Assembly: GCA_002361485.1 (NCBI GenBank)
Contig: DESZ01000031.1
Location: forward strand, 50,222 to 114,221
Length of the DNA: 64,000 nucleotides
Direction of reading: 5' to 3'
Origin: Cyanobacteria bacterium UBA3301
GTDB lineage: Bacteria > Cyanobacteriota > Vampirovibrionia > Gastranaerophilales > Gastranaerophilaceae
Positions 26,794-35,229 of this stretch are shown here, one piece after another. Position numbers and translations under genes: made by a program. A model generated the notes under the pieces. It was not told the origin of the DNA, searched no databases, and worked only from the letters and a program-made list of their open reading frames with translations. The number at the start of each line of letters is the position of its first letter. The first letter of the stretch is position 1.

Positions 26794-29700
26794 ATGGCTA
26801 TTACACCTAATGAGCAACAGCAAAAAGCAATAAATATTTTGGAAGGTCCCGTAATGTTATTGGCAGGACCGGGGACAGGCAAAACATTTACCGTAATTCA
26901 TCGTATTGAAAAAATGCTGGAAAAAGGAGTTGAGCCGACGTCAATTCTTTGCCTTACATTTTCGGATGCAGCGGCAAATGAAATGCGTCAAAGATTGATA
27001 AAAAAAATGGGCATCATAGCATCAGGTGTTGATATATATACTTACCATTCTTTTTGTAATGATATAATTCGCACTAATCCTGCACAATTTGAAATGGCTG
27101 TTGGGGTAAGGTTAATTAAGGATACCGAAAAATTTAAATTGATGCGTGAATGTATTGATGAGATAAATCTAAAATATTTTGTCCCGACAAGAGGAGACAG
27201 ATATTATTTTACTAAAAATTTTGTTGATTATGTTCAAGAATTAAAATCAAAACGATTAACTAAAGAACAATATATGGAGTCTATAAACACCAACCCTTCA
27301 TTAATGCCGAAGATAGAAGAGCTGAAATCGGAAATATACGAACGCGAACAACGCGGCGATATGCGCAACAAAACTCGTTACAACGAAATTGAAAAAATAG
27401 AAAAAAATATTGAAAAAGCGAAAGAGCTTTGGGCTTTATATGAGTTATATTCAGCGAAAATGTTAAAAAATAACCTGATTGACTTTTCCGATATGATAAA
27501 CTTTGTTCTTGATGAATTTGATAATGATAAAGAATTTTTAAAAGAAGTTTCTAACAAATATAAATATTTTCTTGTTGATGAGTATCAAGATACAAACGAT
27601 TTGCAAAATGCAATTATTTTCAATCTTGTGGATGCTAATAAAGAAAAAAATATCTTTGTTGTCGGAGATGACGACCAAATTATATACGGGTTTCAGGGGG
27701 CAAGGATAGATAGTATTGAAAACTTTTTAACAAAATATCCCCAAACAGAAGTTATTTGCCTTAAAGAAAGCAATCGTTCAACACAAGCAATTCTTGATTT
27801 TAGTTATGCGGTTATTTCTCAGGATGAAAACAGACTTGAAAATAATAAAGAATTTACGGCGAAAAATATTTCGAAAAAATTAACTGCCGTTAATAAAAAT
27901 GTTTTGCCGTTTGAGAGAAAAGTTCGCAGATTACATTTTGGGGACAGCTTACAAGAAATAAATCATGTTGTAGATGAAATTGTTGAAATTGTTAATTCAG
28001 AAAATTGTCCGAAAAAAGAAAATGGAGAAAAGGATTTATCGCAAATAGCAATTATTTCTAAAAAAAGGAACGAATTGCAAACTTATGGTGAAATGCTAAA
28101 GGGTAAAAATATTCCGTATCAAATAGATGAAGGTAAGAGTATTTTTTCGGTACGTTCGTCAATTCTTATATATTTTTATATGAAAGCTCTTGATAATTAT
28201 CTAATGTCAGATGATAAGCTTTTTGGACTTTTACTTTCCGAACCTTTTAAACTTGATTTAAAAGATTATAATAGAATTTTACACGAAAAGCAGCTTCTCA
28301 AACGTGATGAGCCGAATGACTTTATTTCTTTAATGAAAAACTTGAATAACTGGGAAAATCCTGAAAAAATAGAAGAATTTTTAAAGACTTTTGAATATTT
28401 ACAACAATACGCACAAACAAATTCTTTAAGAAATACTGTTGTTGAAATAATAAACAGAACAGGGATTTTGGAAGCTTTTTATAAAGAAGAAAAAAATCGT
28501 ATGGAAAATCTTATGGGGATAAAAAAGATTATTGATGAAGCTACTGAGTACGGTAATCTTGATTTTACAAAGAGTTTAAGTGACTTTGTTCAATATTTAT
28601 CGGATTGTTGGTTTAATGAAATTGATATTACGACCGATAAAAATCCGCTTATTCAAAATGCAGTTCAATTAACAACCTATCATGGCTCAAAGGGCAGGGA
28701 GTTTGATTATGTTTATTTGCCGAATTTGATTTCCAAAAATTGGGAAGATTTCAGAATGCCCGGAGAATATAAACTGATTTGCAATGAAGTTTTAGAAAAA
28801 GAAGTTGCGGATAATAAAAAAGACAGCGAATTGTTAAAGCTTTTGTTTGTCGGTATTACAAGAGCAAGATACGGGCTTACAATATCTTTTGCAGATATGG
28901 AAGAAAATAAAGCAAACCAAATTACAAAATATTTAGAAAAATTAAGTGATTATGATTTTGATAATTTGACATTTGAATATAAAGAGGATGATTTTACCAA
29001 AGAATTTTTCCGCAGTATATCGCGAGATGCATTCAATAATCAGCAGGCTTTTTGCGGGGAAATAAAGGAACGTGTTGATAAGATTGTGCTCTCTCCAAGC
29101 AGATTGAATGATTATCTTGGCTGCCCGCGCAAATTTTTCTATACAAAGGTATTGGGAATTGACGTAGAAGACGCGGATTGGGATAATGCTAATTTTGGTA
29201 CGGTAATACACGAACTGTTAGAAAATGCCGTTCGTGTTGCCAAAGATACAGGGAAATATCCGACAATTGAAGAAATTCAAACTCAATTCAAACTAATTTT
29301 TGATACTCAAAGATTTATGACGGAAGCTTCAAAGGAAAAATTTGAAAAACGCGGAGCAGAGGTTATTGAGAATTATTACCCGTATTTTTCACAGTTCAAT
29401 GCCGATAATATTGAAAATGTAGAATTTAGCTTTAACGGTGTACAGGTTGATGATGATTTCATAACAGGAAAAATAGACAGAATAGAAAAGAACAATGACG
29501 GAACATACGGGTTATATGATTATAAAACGGGAACTCCGGCAAGTGAAAAGCAAATTGCTATTGGCGGAGATAAAGAAGGATATTATAACCAATTATGTTT
29601 TTATAAATATGCATTTGAAAAAATAACAGGTAAAAAAGTTTCAAAAGCGGGTATTATTTATGTAGAAAATCATCAAAAAAGTGTCTATAAAGAGTTATGT

Positions 29701-29847
29701 GAAGAAGATATGCAATATATTGAAGATAAAATAAAAGATGCATATAAAAACATTAAACAGATGGAATTTAACCCGATAAAAGAATCCCGTGACGGAGAAT
29801 GTAAGTTTTGTGCATACAAGCATTTGTGCCGATTGGATTTGATATAG
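26794..29847 (+). CDS. UvrD/AddA-type helicase fused to a PD-(D/E)XK nuclease with Fe-S cysteines
   Basis: 1017 residues. Superfamily 1 helicase motifs in order: Q motif NEQQQKAI, Walker A LAGPGTGKTF (about 21-30), motif II FLVDEYQDTND (about 261), motif III VVGDDDQIIYGFQGA, motif IV ESNRST, motif V TYHGSKGREFDYVY, motif VI LFVGITRARYGL. The C-terminal 260 residues are a RecB-type nuclease: LSPSRLNDYLGCPRKFFY, GTVIHELLE, DDFITGKIDR, LYDYKTGTP and QLCFYKYAF. Four Cys (LGC and ECKFCAYKHLC) fit the Fe-S staple of AddB/Cas4-like nucleases. The ATG follows AAGGAG. Could serve in recombination repair or in defence; its position beside the WYL island allows either. Confidence 0.93.
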   Translation: MAITPNEQQQKAINILEGPVMLLAGPGTGKTFTVIHRIEKMLEKGVEPTSILCLTFSDAAANEMRQRLIKKMGIIASGVDIYTYHSFCNDIIRTNPAQFEMAVGVRLIKDTEKFKLMRECIDEINLKYFVPTRGDRYYFTKNFVDYVQELKSKRLTKEQYMESINTNPSLMPKIEELKSEIYEREQRGDMRNKTRYNEIEKIEKNIEKAKELWALYELYSAKMLKNNLIDFSDMINFVLDEFDNDKEFLKEVSNKYKYFLVDEYQDTNDLQNAIIFNLVDANKEKNIFVVGDDDQIIYGFQGARIDSIENFLTKYPQTEVICLKESNRSTQAILDFSYAVISQDENRLENNKEFTAKNISKKLTAVNKNVLPFERKVRRLHFGDSLQEINHVVDEIVEIVNSENCPKKENGEKDLSQIAIISKKRNELQTYGEMLKGKNIPYQIDEGKSIFSVRSSILIYFYMKALDNYLMSDDKLFGLLLSEPFKLDLKDYNRILHEKQLLKRDEPNDFISLMKNLNNWENPEKIEEFLKTFEYLQQYAQTNSLRNTVVEIINRTGILEAFYKEEKNRMENLMGIKKIIDEATEYGNLDFTKSLSDFVQYLSDCWFNEIDITTDKNPLIQNAVQLTTYHGSKGREFDYVYLPNLISKNWEDFRMPGEYKLICNEVLEKEVADNKKDSELLKLLFVGITRARYGLTISFADMEENKANQITKYLEKLSDYDFDNLTFEYKEDDFTKEFFRSISRDAFNNQQAFCGEIKERVDKIVLSPSRLNDYLGCPRKFFYTKVLGIDVEDADWDNANFGTVIHELLENAVRVAKDTGKYPTIEEIQTQFKLIFDTQRFMTEASKEKFEKRGAEVIENYYPYFSQFNADNIENVEFSFNGVQVDDDFITGKIDRIEKNNDGTYGLYDYKTGTPASEKQIAIGGDKEGYYNQLCFYKYAFEKITGKKVSKAGIIYVENHQKSVYKELCEEDMQYIEDKIKDAYKNIKQMEFNPIKESRDGECKFCAYKHLCRLDLI

Positions 29848-29903
29848 CGCGTAAACTGGTATTATAATTAAAATTTTTACGTATTCTGATTATCAAGTTC
29901 TTT

Positions 29904-29922
29904 TGCGACTCTTTTTGTCGCA
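29904..29922. promoter_or_regulatory. Palindromic operator, copy 1
   Basis: TGCGAC (29904-29909), spacer TCTTTTT, GTCGCA (29917-29922). It lies 9 nt before a TATAAT box (29932-29937) in front of the gene at 29960, over the -35 region. The 15-nt core CGACTCTTTTTGTCG is identical to the core before the WYL regulator; the outer base pair differs but is compensated (G-C here, A-T there). No U-run follows, so it is not a terminator. Confidence 0.65.
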
Positions 29923-29959
29923 GTTAACTTTTATAATTGAATTATAAAAGGAGAACGAC

Positions 29960-30160
29960 ATGTTTAGAAAATTTTTATTGAAACTAAAAAAACAAATTTT
30001 AAAAGATGCTTACCAAAAAGCTGAAAAAATTATCAATGATGCCGAATTAAAAGCTCAAAAGATGATTTTTGAATCCGAAATAATGAAACGAATAAAAACA
30101 GAAGCCGAAAAAATTAAACAGGAAACAATATTAGAATGTAAAAGAATCAAAGCAGAATGA
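29960..30160 (+). CDS. Small coiled-coil protein, 66 aa
   Basis: Basic helical N-terminus (MFRKFLLKLKKQILKDAYQK), then heptad-like Ala/Glu/Lys coiled coil (AEKIINDAELKAQKMI and AEKIKQETILECKRIKAE). It resembles short coiled-coil pieces of ATP-synthase b or DivIVA-type proteins only in composition. Strong site AAAGGAG 9 nt before ATG. Its TGA overlaps the ATG of the next gene (ATGA), so translation is coupled. The promoter carries the palindrome shared with the WYL regulator, suggesting it belongs to the same regulon. Confidence 0.7.
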   Translation: MFRKFLLKLKKQILKDAYQKAEKIINDAELKAQKMIFESEIMKRIKTEAEKIKQETILECKRIKAE

Positions 30161-30504
30161 ATAATTATATAAAGATTTTAATTTTTTTATTTTTATTATG
30201 CGGATTTACTATCACAATCAAATCTCACGAGCCTGCAAATTATGTTTATAAAAAGACTCCTGTTGAGCCTTTAAATATAACTGTTCCTAAATCATTGAAA
30301 ACAAATTTCAAAAACGGAATTGATTATTGCAAAACACAAAATATTGCACAAAACGGAGCTTTTGAAAATTGTGTTAAAACTTATATTAAGCAAAACTCTG
30401 TTACAGATTACAATATTCTTATAAAAATTTTTGAATATTGCAATATGACAACAAAAACAGAATATGACAAATGGGATTGCCTTGAAAGTAAAATAAAATT
30501 CTAA
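30157..30504 (+). CDS. Small exported Cys-containing protein, 115 aa
   Basis: Signal-type N-terminus (YIKILIFLFLLCGFTITI, about 4-21). The mature part carries Cys in IDYCKTQ, FENCVKT, EYCNMTT and KWDCLES, consistent with two disulfide pairs outside the cytoplasm. No family recognised. Translationally coupled to the coiled-coil gene before it. Its stop overlaps the end of the convergent HNH gene by 4 nt. The shared operator suggests co-regulation with the WYL operon facing it. Confidence 0.7.
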   Translation: MNNYIKILIFLFLLCGFTITIKSHEPANYVYKKTPVEPLNITVPKSLKTNFKNGIDYCKTQNIAQNGAFENCVKTYIKQNSVTDYNILIKIFEYCNMTTKTEYDKWDCLESKIKF

Positions 30505-31040
30505 TTATTTTTTTTCAAATCATAAATTTGGAATCCATGCACAAATGAATGTTCTGCTGCTGTTAATAATACAAGATTATTGACACTGTTATCATACCCG
30601 TTATTACTGATATGATGCACTTGATAACCGTCTTTTTCTTTTTTCCCCAAAAATGCATAGGCAACAAGAGAATAAACATGTGTCGTTGTAGTAAAACCGC
30701 AAGGTGCTTTCTGATACTTTTTTTGAAAGGCTTTTTTGTCTAACACCAGATAGCCGATACATTCTTTGCCATTTTTTATTCTGTTTTTTTGAGGAACAAT
30801 TCTTCCGAGATATTTAACTCTGCCTAAACTGCTAATTTCATACCGCGTAAAACCCGAGCCTTCAATTTTTCCCCAAGTTTCATTTTTTAAGAGCGGAGTA
30901 TCAGTATCTGCTGACGGGCTGATTTTCCATTTTTCAATGTCAGGAATATTTTTTAGTAATTGTTCTTTTTCATTAAGCTCTTTTTTTATATTTTCTAACC
31001 ATATTTCATAATTTTTATCCGATTTATTTTTTCTTTCCAT
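30501..31040 (-). CDS. HNH endonuclease with NUMOD4-like motif
   Basis: 179 residues. A charged helical N-terminus (about 1-50) is followed by a NUMOD4-like segment (TWGKIEGSG, YEISSLGRVKYLGRIV) and the HNH core: HVYSLVAYAFLG, VHHISNNG, DNSVNNLVLLT, AAEHSFVH. The His, Asn and His of the motif are present, so nuclease activity on DNA is likely. Start set at ATG 31040, which has AGGCGGA upstream; an in-frame TTG at 31058 is less likely. It lies 10 nt after the FtsZ-like gene in the WYL operon. Free-standing homing endonucleases share the NUMOD4-HNH layout, but the operon setting argues for an effector. Confidence 0.85.
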   Translation of the reverse strand: MERKNKSDKNYEIWLENIKKELNEKEQLLKNIPDIEKWKISPSADTDTPLLKNETWGKIEGSGFTRYEISSLGRVKYLGRIVPQKNRIKNGKECIGYLVLDKKAFQKKYQKAPCGFTTTTHVYSLVAYAFLGKKEKDGYQVHHISNNGYDNSVNNLVLLTAAEHSFVHGFQIYDLKKNN

Positions 31041-31050
31041 AATTCCGCCT

Positions 31051-31458
31051 TTATTCAAGATTGAGTGATACTAATTTTATTTGATTCTTTATTGATTTAT
31101 CTGTAAAATCGCCAACAATAATGTTAGTTGATGAGTTGATATTTTTTGTTATAAAACTGATTATTTCAGATATTTCGTATAATGTTAAATTCTCATCGTG
31201 TATGATAAACAAAATTAAATTCTTTGTATTCTCTATATTATGAGAATTTATAAATATATTTAATGCATCTTTTTTCTCTGCTTTTACAACATTGAAAGTA
31301 CAATTTTTACTATTTATTAAAGCATTTTTTATATCGGTTTTATCTAAAGTGATAAACCCTTTTTCAATATTGTCATTTTTAAGTTCCGGAAAAAGTTCTT
31401 CTGAAATATTTTTATATTTATCTTGCAAAATACATAATAAATCTTCGCATATTAACAT
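31051..31458 (-). CDS. Stand-alone FtsZ C-terminal-domain-like protein, 135 aa
   Basis: Residues 35-135 follow FtsZ from its T7 loop to the end of the C-terminal domain. The T7 loop reads FITLDKTDIK (FtsZ LMNVDFADVR), keeping both aspartates needed to activate GTP hydrolysis in the neighbour subunit; the Asn is Thr. The last 58 residues, from NTKNLILFII through LTLYEISEIISFI and TNIIVGDFTDKSIKNQIKLV, align without gaps to the FtsZ strand-helix-strand unit. Residues 1-34 could match the core helix H7. The GTP-binding domain is absent. Ribosome site AAAGGA. Two nt after the WYL gene. It may cap or destabilise FtsZ filaments; this is inference. Confidence 0.72.
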   Translation of the reverse strand: MLICEDLLCILQDKYKNISEELFPELKNDNIEKGFITLDKTDIKNALINSKNCTFNVVKAEKKDALNIFINSHNIENTKNLILFIIHDENLTLYEISEIISFITKNINSSTNIIVGDFTDKSIKNQIKLVSLNLE

Positions 31459-31460
31459 AG

Positions 31461-32426
31461 TTATTCCTTTATCTGTTTATACATTTCTTGAATTGTTTTG
31501 TTGTATGTATCTTTCAAACTTTGAGGTGCAATAATTTTTACATTGCTGCGCCATTTTAGAATTTCTGTAATAATCTCAAATTCTCCGCTTGCTTTTAATG
31601 ATAAAGTATACGAACCATCATCATTTAATTTACCCTTTTGGGTTGGATGAAAAAAGTATTCTTTAACATCTTCCGCGCTATCTTTATCAAATTGCAGAAT
31701 GACATCAAAAATTTCTCCCTGATAAACCCCAAATGACCTCCCGCAATATTCTTCCATATTGAAGCTTTCATCTTTATCAAAATAATCATCAGTCAATTTT
31801 ATTTCTTTAATTTTTGAAATTCTGTATGTCCAAATTGCTTTAACATAAGGGTTGTAAGCAATTAAATAAACCCTGTCGGAATGCAAAATCCCATAAGGGT
31901 TAAGTATAAACTCTTTATCCGAATCTGCATATTTAATAAATATTTGTTTTTGGCAAAGAATTGCATCGTTTATTATTTGCAGAGTTTCAAGTTTTATATT
32001 TTCTCTAAATCCCTGTCTTACTGCGTAAGCTTGAGAGGATAAAATTTCATCCACATCAACATAAGAAACATTTTGAGAATTAAGTGCTTTAATTTTTTCA
32101 ATGAGTTCATCAATTTCTTTTTGTTTTGTCGGAGATTTTATGGATTTTTTACAGAGTTCAAGATTGGCAAAATCACTTGAGGTAAAATTTATAAGCCAAT
32201 TCATTGTCCCTTTTTTAAATCTCCAGCGTTTTTTCTTGTCTTTATTGTTATAAACTTCTTCAATTTTATTCCCGAACTTTTCAACCAAAACCGCTTTCAT
32301 TCTTTCTGCGCTGCGGCGAGAACATTCAAATTCGTGTGCTATATCATCTAAAGTCAAACCGCCATAACTGTTTTGCATCAAAATTGCAAGTTCTATAATT
32401 TCGTTTGCTTTATTTAATCTGGACAT
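31461..32426 (-). CDS. WYL-domain transcriptional regulator
   Basis: 321 residues. An N-terminal winged helix-turn-helix (LTLDDIAHEFECSRRSAERM, about 20-39) is followed by a WYL domain (FILNPYGILHSDRVYLIAYN and AIWTYRISKIKEI, about 165-215) and a C-terminal WCX-type extension (FDVILQFDKDSAEDVKEYFF, SGEFEIITEIL). WYL proteins of this layout bind nucleic-acid ligands and often control DNA-damage or phage-defence genes. ATG has AAGGAG upstream. It heads a tight three-gene operon with the FtsZ-like and HNH genes. A perfect 11-bp palindrome sits 31 nt before the ATG and probably allows self-regulation. Confidence 0.92.
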   Translation of the reverse strand: MSRLNKANEIIELAILMQNSYGGLTLDDIAHEFECSRRSAERMKAVLVEKFGNKIEEVYNNKDKKKRWRFKKGTMNWLINFTSSDFANLELCKKSIKSPTKQKEIDELIEKIKALNSQNVSYVDVDEILSSQAYAVRQGFRENIKLETLQIINDAILCQKQIFIKYADSDKEFILNPYGILHSDRVYLIAYNPYVKAIWTYRISKIKEIKLTDDYFDKDESFNMEEYCGRSFGVYQGEIFDVILQFDKDSAEDVKEYFFHPTQKGKLNDDGSYTLSLKASGEFEIITEILKWRSNVKIIAPQSLKDTYNKTIQEMYKQIKE

Positions 32427-32456
32427 TTGTTTCTCCTTATATTTTCATAATATAGC

Positions 32457-32485
32457 ACAACTACGACAAAAAGAGTCGTAGTTGT
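32457..32485. promoter_or_regulatory. Palindromic operator, copy 2 (WYL promoter)
   Basis: Read on the minus strand: ACAACTACGAC, spacer TCTTTTT, GTCGTAGTTGT, an 11-bp perfect palindrome. A TATATT box follows at 32449-32454 before the WYL gene. Same spacer and core as the site at 29904-29922. It is also in the 86-nt gap after lepA, but no U-run follows on either strand. Confidence 0.75.
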
Positions 32486-32511
32486 ATTTATAAATAATAT
32501 TATATTATTTC

Positions 32512-34314
32512 TTACTCGTCTTCAAGGCTCAAGATTGCCATAAATGCTTCTTGCGGAATTTCTACGCTTCCGACGGATTTCATACGTTTTTTACCGCGTT
32601 TTTGTTTTTCCAAAAGCTTGCGTTTACGGGTAATATCGCCGCCGTAACACTTTGCAAGTACGTTTTTGCGCATAGCTTTAATATTTGTTCTTGCAATAAT
32701 TCTTCCGCCGACTGCAGCCTGAATAGGAACTTCAAACAGTTGTTTAGGGATAATTTCTTTTAATTTTACGGTAAGTTTTTGACCGATATAGTATGCGCTG
32801 TCTGTGTGGCAGATTACGGATAGAGCATCCACAACTTCGCCTGACAACATAACATCAAGTTTCACAAGATTAGAACGTTTGTATCCGCAAAATTCATAAT
32901 CCATACTTGCATATCCTTTTGTACGCGATTTTAACTGATCATAAAAGTCTGTTATAACTTCGCTTAAAGGGATTTCGTATGTTAAATCAACTCTGACTTT
33001 ATCAAGGTATGTCATATTAATAAATATTCCGCGTTTTGTTTGTGCTAAATCCATTAAAGTTCCGACATAATCATTAGGTGTCAGAATTTGAACTTTCACA
33101 TAAGGTTCTTCTATAAAATCTCTATATTGCGCATCAGGCAAATTGGACGGGTTGTCGATATCTACGACTTCTCCGTTTGTTTTGTGAACTTTATAAACAA
33201 CAGACGGCGCCGTTGTGATAAGTGACAGATCATATTCTCTTTCCAAACGTTCTTGGATAATTTCCATATGTAACATTCCCAAGAAACCGCATCTAAATCC
33301 AAACCCTAAAGCACTTGATGTTTCAGGTTCAAAAGTTATGGAACTGTCGTTAAGTTTTAATTTTTCCAAAGCCTCTTTTAAATCGGCATAATCTTCATTA
33401 TCAACAGGATAAAGCCCTGAAAACACCATCGGCAAAGCTTCTTTATACCCCGGTAGCGGTTCTAGAGCGGGCGCATCAACAGAAGTCAGAGTATCGCCGA
33501 CAAAACGGGTTAATTCTTTTATTGAACCTGCAAAATATCCTACATCTCCGCAGGTTAGTTTTTGTACGGGAACTCTTTGCGGGTTTTGATAACCCAATTC
33601 GACAACTTCACATTCTTTTCCTGTTGCCATAAATTTTACTTTTTGTCCTGTTGAAATTGAGCCGTCAATGACTTTAAAATAACAGACCGTACCTAAATAT
33701 TGGTCATATACGCTGTCAAAAATCAATGCGCGCAGCGGTTTGTCTGAATTATCTTCAGGTGCCGGTATGTAATTTACAACAGCTTCCAACACATCTTCAA
33801 TGCCTTCACCTGTTTTGGCGCTGACAGGAATTGCTATTGATGTATCAAGTCCTAAAATTTCTTCAATTTCCTGTTTAACTTTTTCAACATCTGCAGACGG
33901 CAGGTCGATTTTGTTTATAACGGGAATAATTTCCAAATTCTGTTCAATCGCAAGATAAACATTAGCCAATGTTTGAGCCTCAACCCCTTGGGTTGCATCA
34001 ACGATTAACAAAGCACCTTCGCATGCTGCTAATGAGCGGGAAACTTCATAAGAAAAATCGACGTGTCCAGGGGTGTCTATAAGATTAAGTTCGTAATTCT
34101 TGCCGTCATGCGCTTTATAATTCATCCTTGCGGCGTTCAATTTTATTGTAATACCGCGTTCGCGTTCAATGTCCATAGAATCTAAAAGCTGTTCCTGCAT
34201 ATCACGTTTGGAAACAGTTTCGGTTTTTTCCAATAACCTGTCTGCAAGGGTAGATTTTCCATGGTCTATGTGGGCAATTATACAAAAATTTCTTACATTA
34301 TCTCGTGATGTCAT
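32512..34314 (-). CDS. lepA: Elongation factor 4
   Basis: 600 residues, the family length. GTPase motifs AHIDHGKSTLADRLL (G1), RGITI (G2), DTPGHVDF (G3), NKIDLP (G4) and SAKTG (G5). The C-terminal LepA-specific domain is present (YKRSNLVKLDVMLSGEVVDALS, ARTNIKAMRKNVLAKCYGGD, KKRMKSVGSVEIPQEAF). Ribosome-binding GTPase that back-translocates or remodels stalled ribosomes. It starts 36 nt after htpX ends and is probably cotranscribed with it. Confidence 0.98.
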   Translation of the reverse strand: MTSRDNVRNFCIIAHIDHGKSTLADRLLEKTETVSKRDMQEQLLDSMDIERERGITIKLNAARMNYKAHDGKNYELNLIDTPGHVDFSYEVSRSLAACEGALLIVDATQGVEAQTLANVYLAIEQNLEIIPVINKIDLPSADVEKVKQEIEEILGLDTSIAIPVSAKTGEGIEDVLEAVVNYIPAPEDNSDKPLRALIFDSVYDQYLGTVCYFKVIDGSISTGQKVKFMATGKECEVVELGYQNPQRVPVQKLTCGDVGYFAGSIKELTRFVGDTLTSVDAPALEPLPGYKEALPMVFSGLYPVDNEDYADLKEALEKLKLNDSSITFEPETSSALGFGFRCGFLGMLHMEIIQERLEREYDLSLITTAPSVVYKVHKTNGEVVDIDNPSNLPDAQYRDFIEEPYVKVQILTPNDYVGTLMDLAQTKRGIFINMTYLDKVRVDLTYEIPLSEVITDFYDQLKSRTKGYASMDYEFCGYKRSNLVKLDVMLSGEVVDALSVICHTDSAYYIGQKLTVKLKEIIPKQLFEVPIQAAVGGRIIARTNIKAMRKNVLAKCYGGDITRKRKLLEKQKRGKKRMKSVGSVEIPQEAFMAILSLEDE

Positions 34315-34350
34315 AAAATAATTATATCTAAAAAAGCATATAAGTCTATA

Positions 34351-35229
34351 TTATATACTCATCTGTTGCAGTTTTTTTATTCTGTCATCAATATTCGGAT
34401 GGGTTGACATCAGATTTGCAAGAGTATTATTTTTAAATGGGTTTGATATATATAAGTGTGCTGTTGCATCGTTGGCTTGGGCTAACGGGTTCCCGTCATA
34501 TTTAATTTTATTCAGGGCAGAAGCCAAATATTGCGGATTTCCGCAAATTTTTGCGCCGAGAGCATCTGCGCTGTATTCTCTTGTTCTTGATATTGCAAGT
34601 TTTATAAGTGTGGCAGTGAACGGTGCAGCCAAAGCTAAAACTATGCCTAATATGGCAACAGAACCGGAATTTTCTCGTCTTGACAGACCTGCGTTCAGCC
34701 CTCTGGTTCCCATCATTTGAGCTAAAATACTTATAAAACCGGCAAGAATTGAAATAGCAGACATCAATAAAATATCACCGTGTTCTATATGAGAGAGTTC
34801 GTGTCCGACAACACCGCTGATTTCTTCAGGGGTAAGTTTTTCCAATAGACCTTTTGTCACCGCAACTATTGATTTTTCACGGTTTCTCCCTGTCGCAAAA
34901 GCATTTAAAGCTTGCGAATTAATAATATATAATCTTGGCATGTGAATATTGTTTCTTTGGCACATTTCACGAACCAAATTATAATATTGCGGCAAATCGG
35001 ATTCTTTAATTTCTTGCGCGCCGGTTGATTTTATAACGATTGAATCAGAAAAAAAGTAGGAAATAAAATTCAAACCGCCTGCAAAAATAAGCGAAATTCC
35101 GGTACCCATCAGACCGTACCCCAAATATTGCGAAATTATATGTCCTAAAGCAACGATAATCGCTGTCATTCCAAGCATATATAGAAATAATCTGTTTTTG
35201 TTTTCTCTGATAATATTTTCGTATTGCAT
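34351..35229 (-). CDS. htpX: Membrane zinc metalloprotease HtpX
   Basis: 292 residues from the ATG at 35229, chosen because GGGAGG lies 7 nt upstream; a longer frame to 35307 adds a stretch without a better site. Two N-terminal membrane helices (LFLYMLGMTAIIVALGHII and GYGLMGTGISLIFAGGLNFI), the zinc site VVGHELSHIEHGD (about 150), and two more hydrophobic segments. The third ligand is the Glu in SRTREYSADALGA. M48 protease for quality control of membrane proteins. Upstream of lepA on the same strand. Confidence 0.95.
   Translation of the reverse strand: MQYENIIRENKNRLFLYMLGMTAIIVALGHIISQYLGYGLMGTGISLIFAGGLNFISYFFSDSIVIKSTGAQEIKESDLPQYYNLVREMCQRNNIHMPRLYIINSQALNAFATGRNREKSIVAVTKGLLEKLTPEEISGVVGHELSHIEHGDILLMSAISILAGFISILAQMMGTRGLNAGLSRRENSGSVAILGIVLALAAPFTATLIKLAISRTREYSADALGAKICGNPQYLASALNKIKYDGNPLAQANDATAHLYISNPFKNNTLANLMSTHPNIDDRIKKLQQMSI

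Noticed and set aside
29904..29922. Palindrome as an intrinsic terminator of the helicase gene
   Set aside because: No U-run follows on either strand, the spacer and core recur before the WYL gene, and a -10-like box and ribosome site follow directly.
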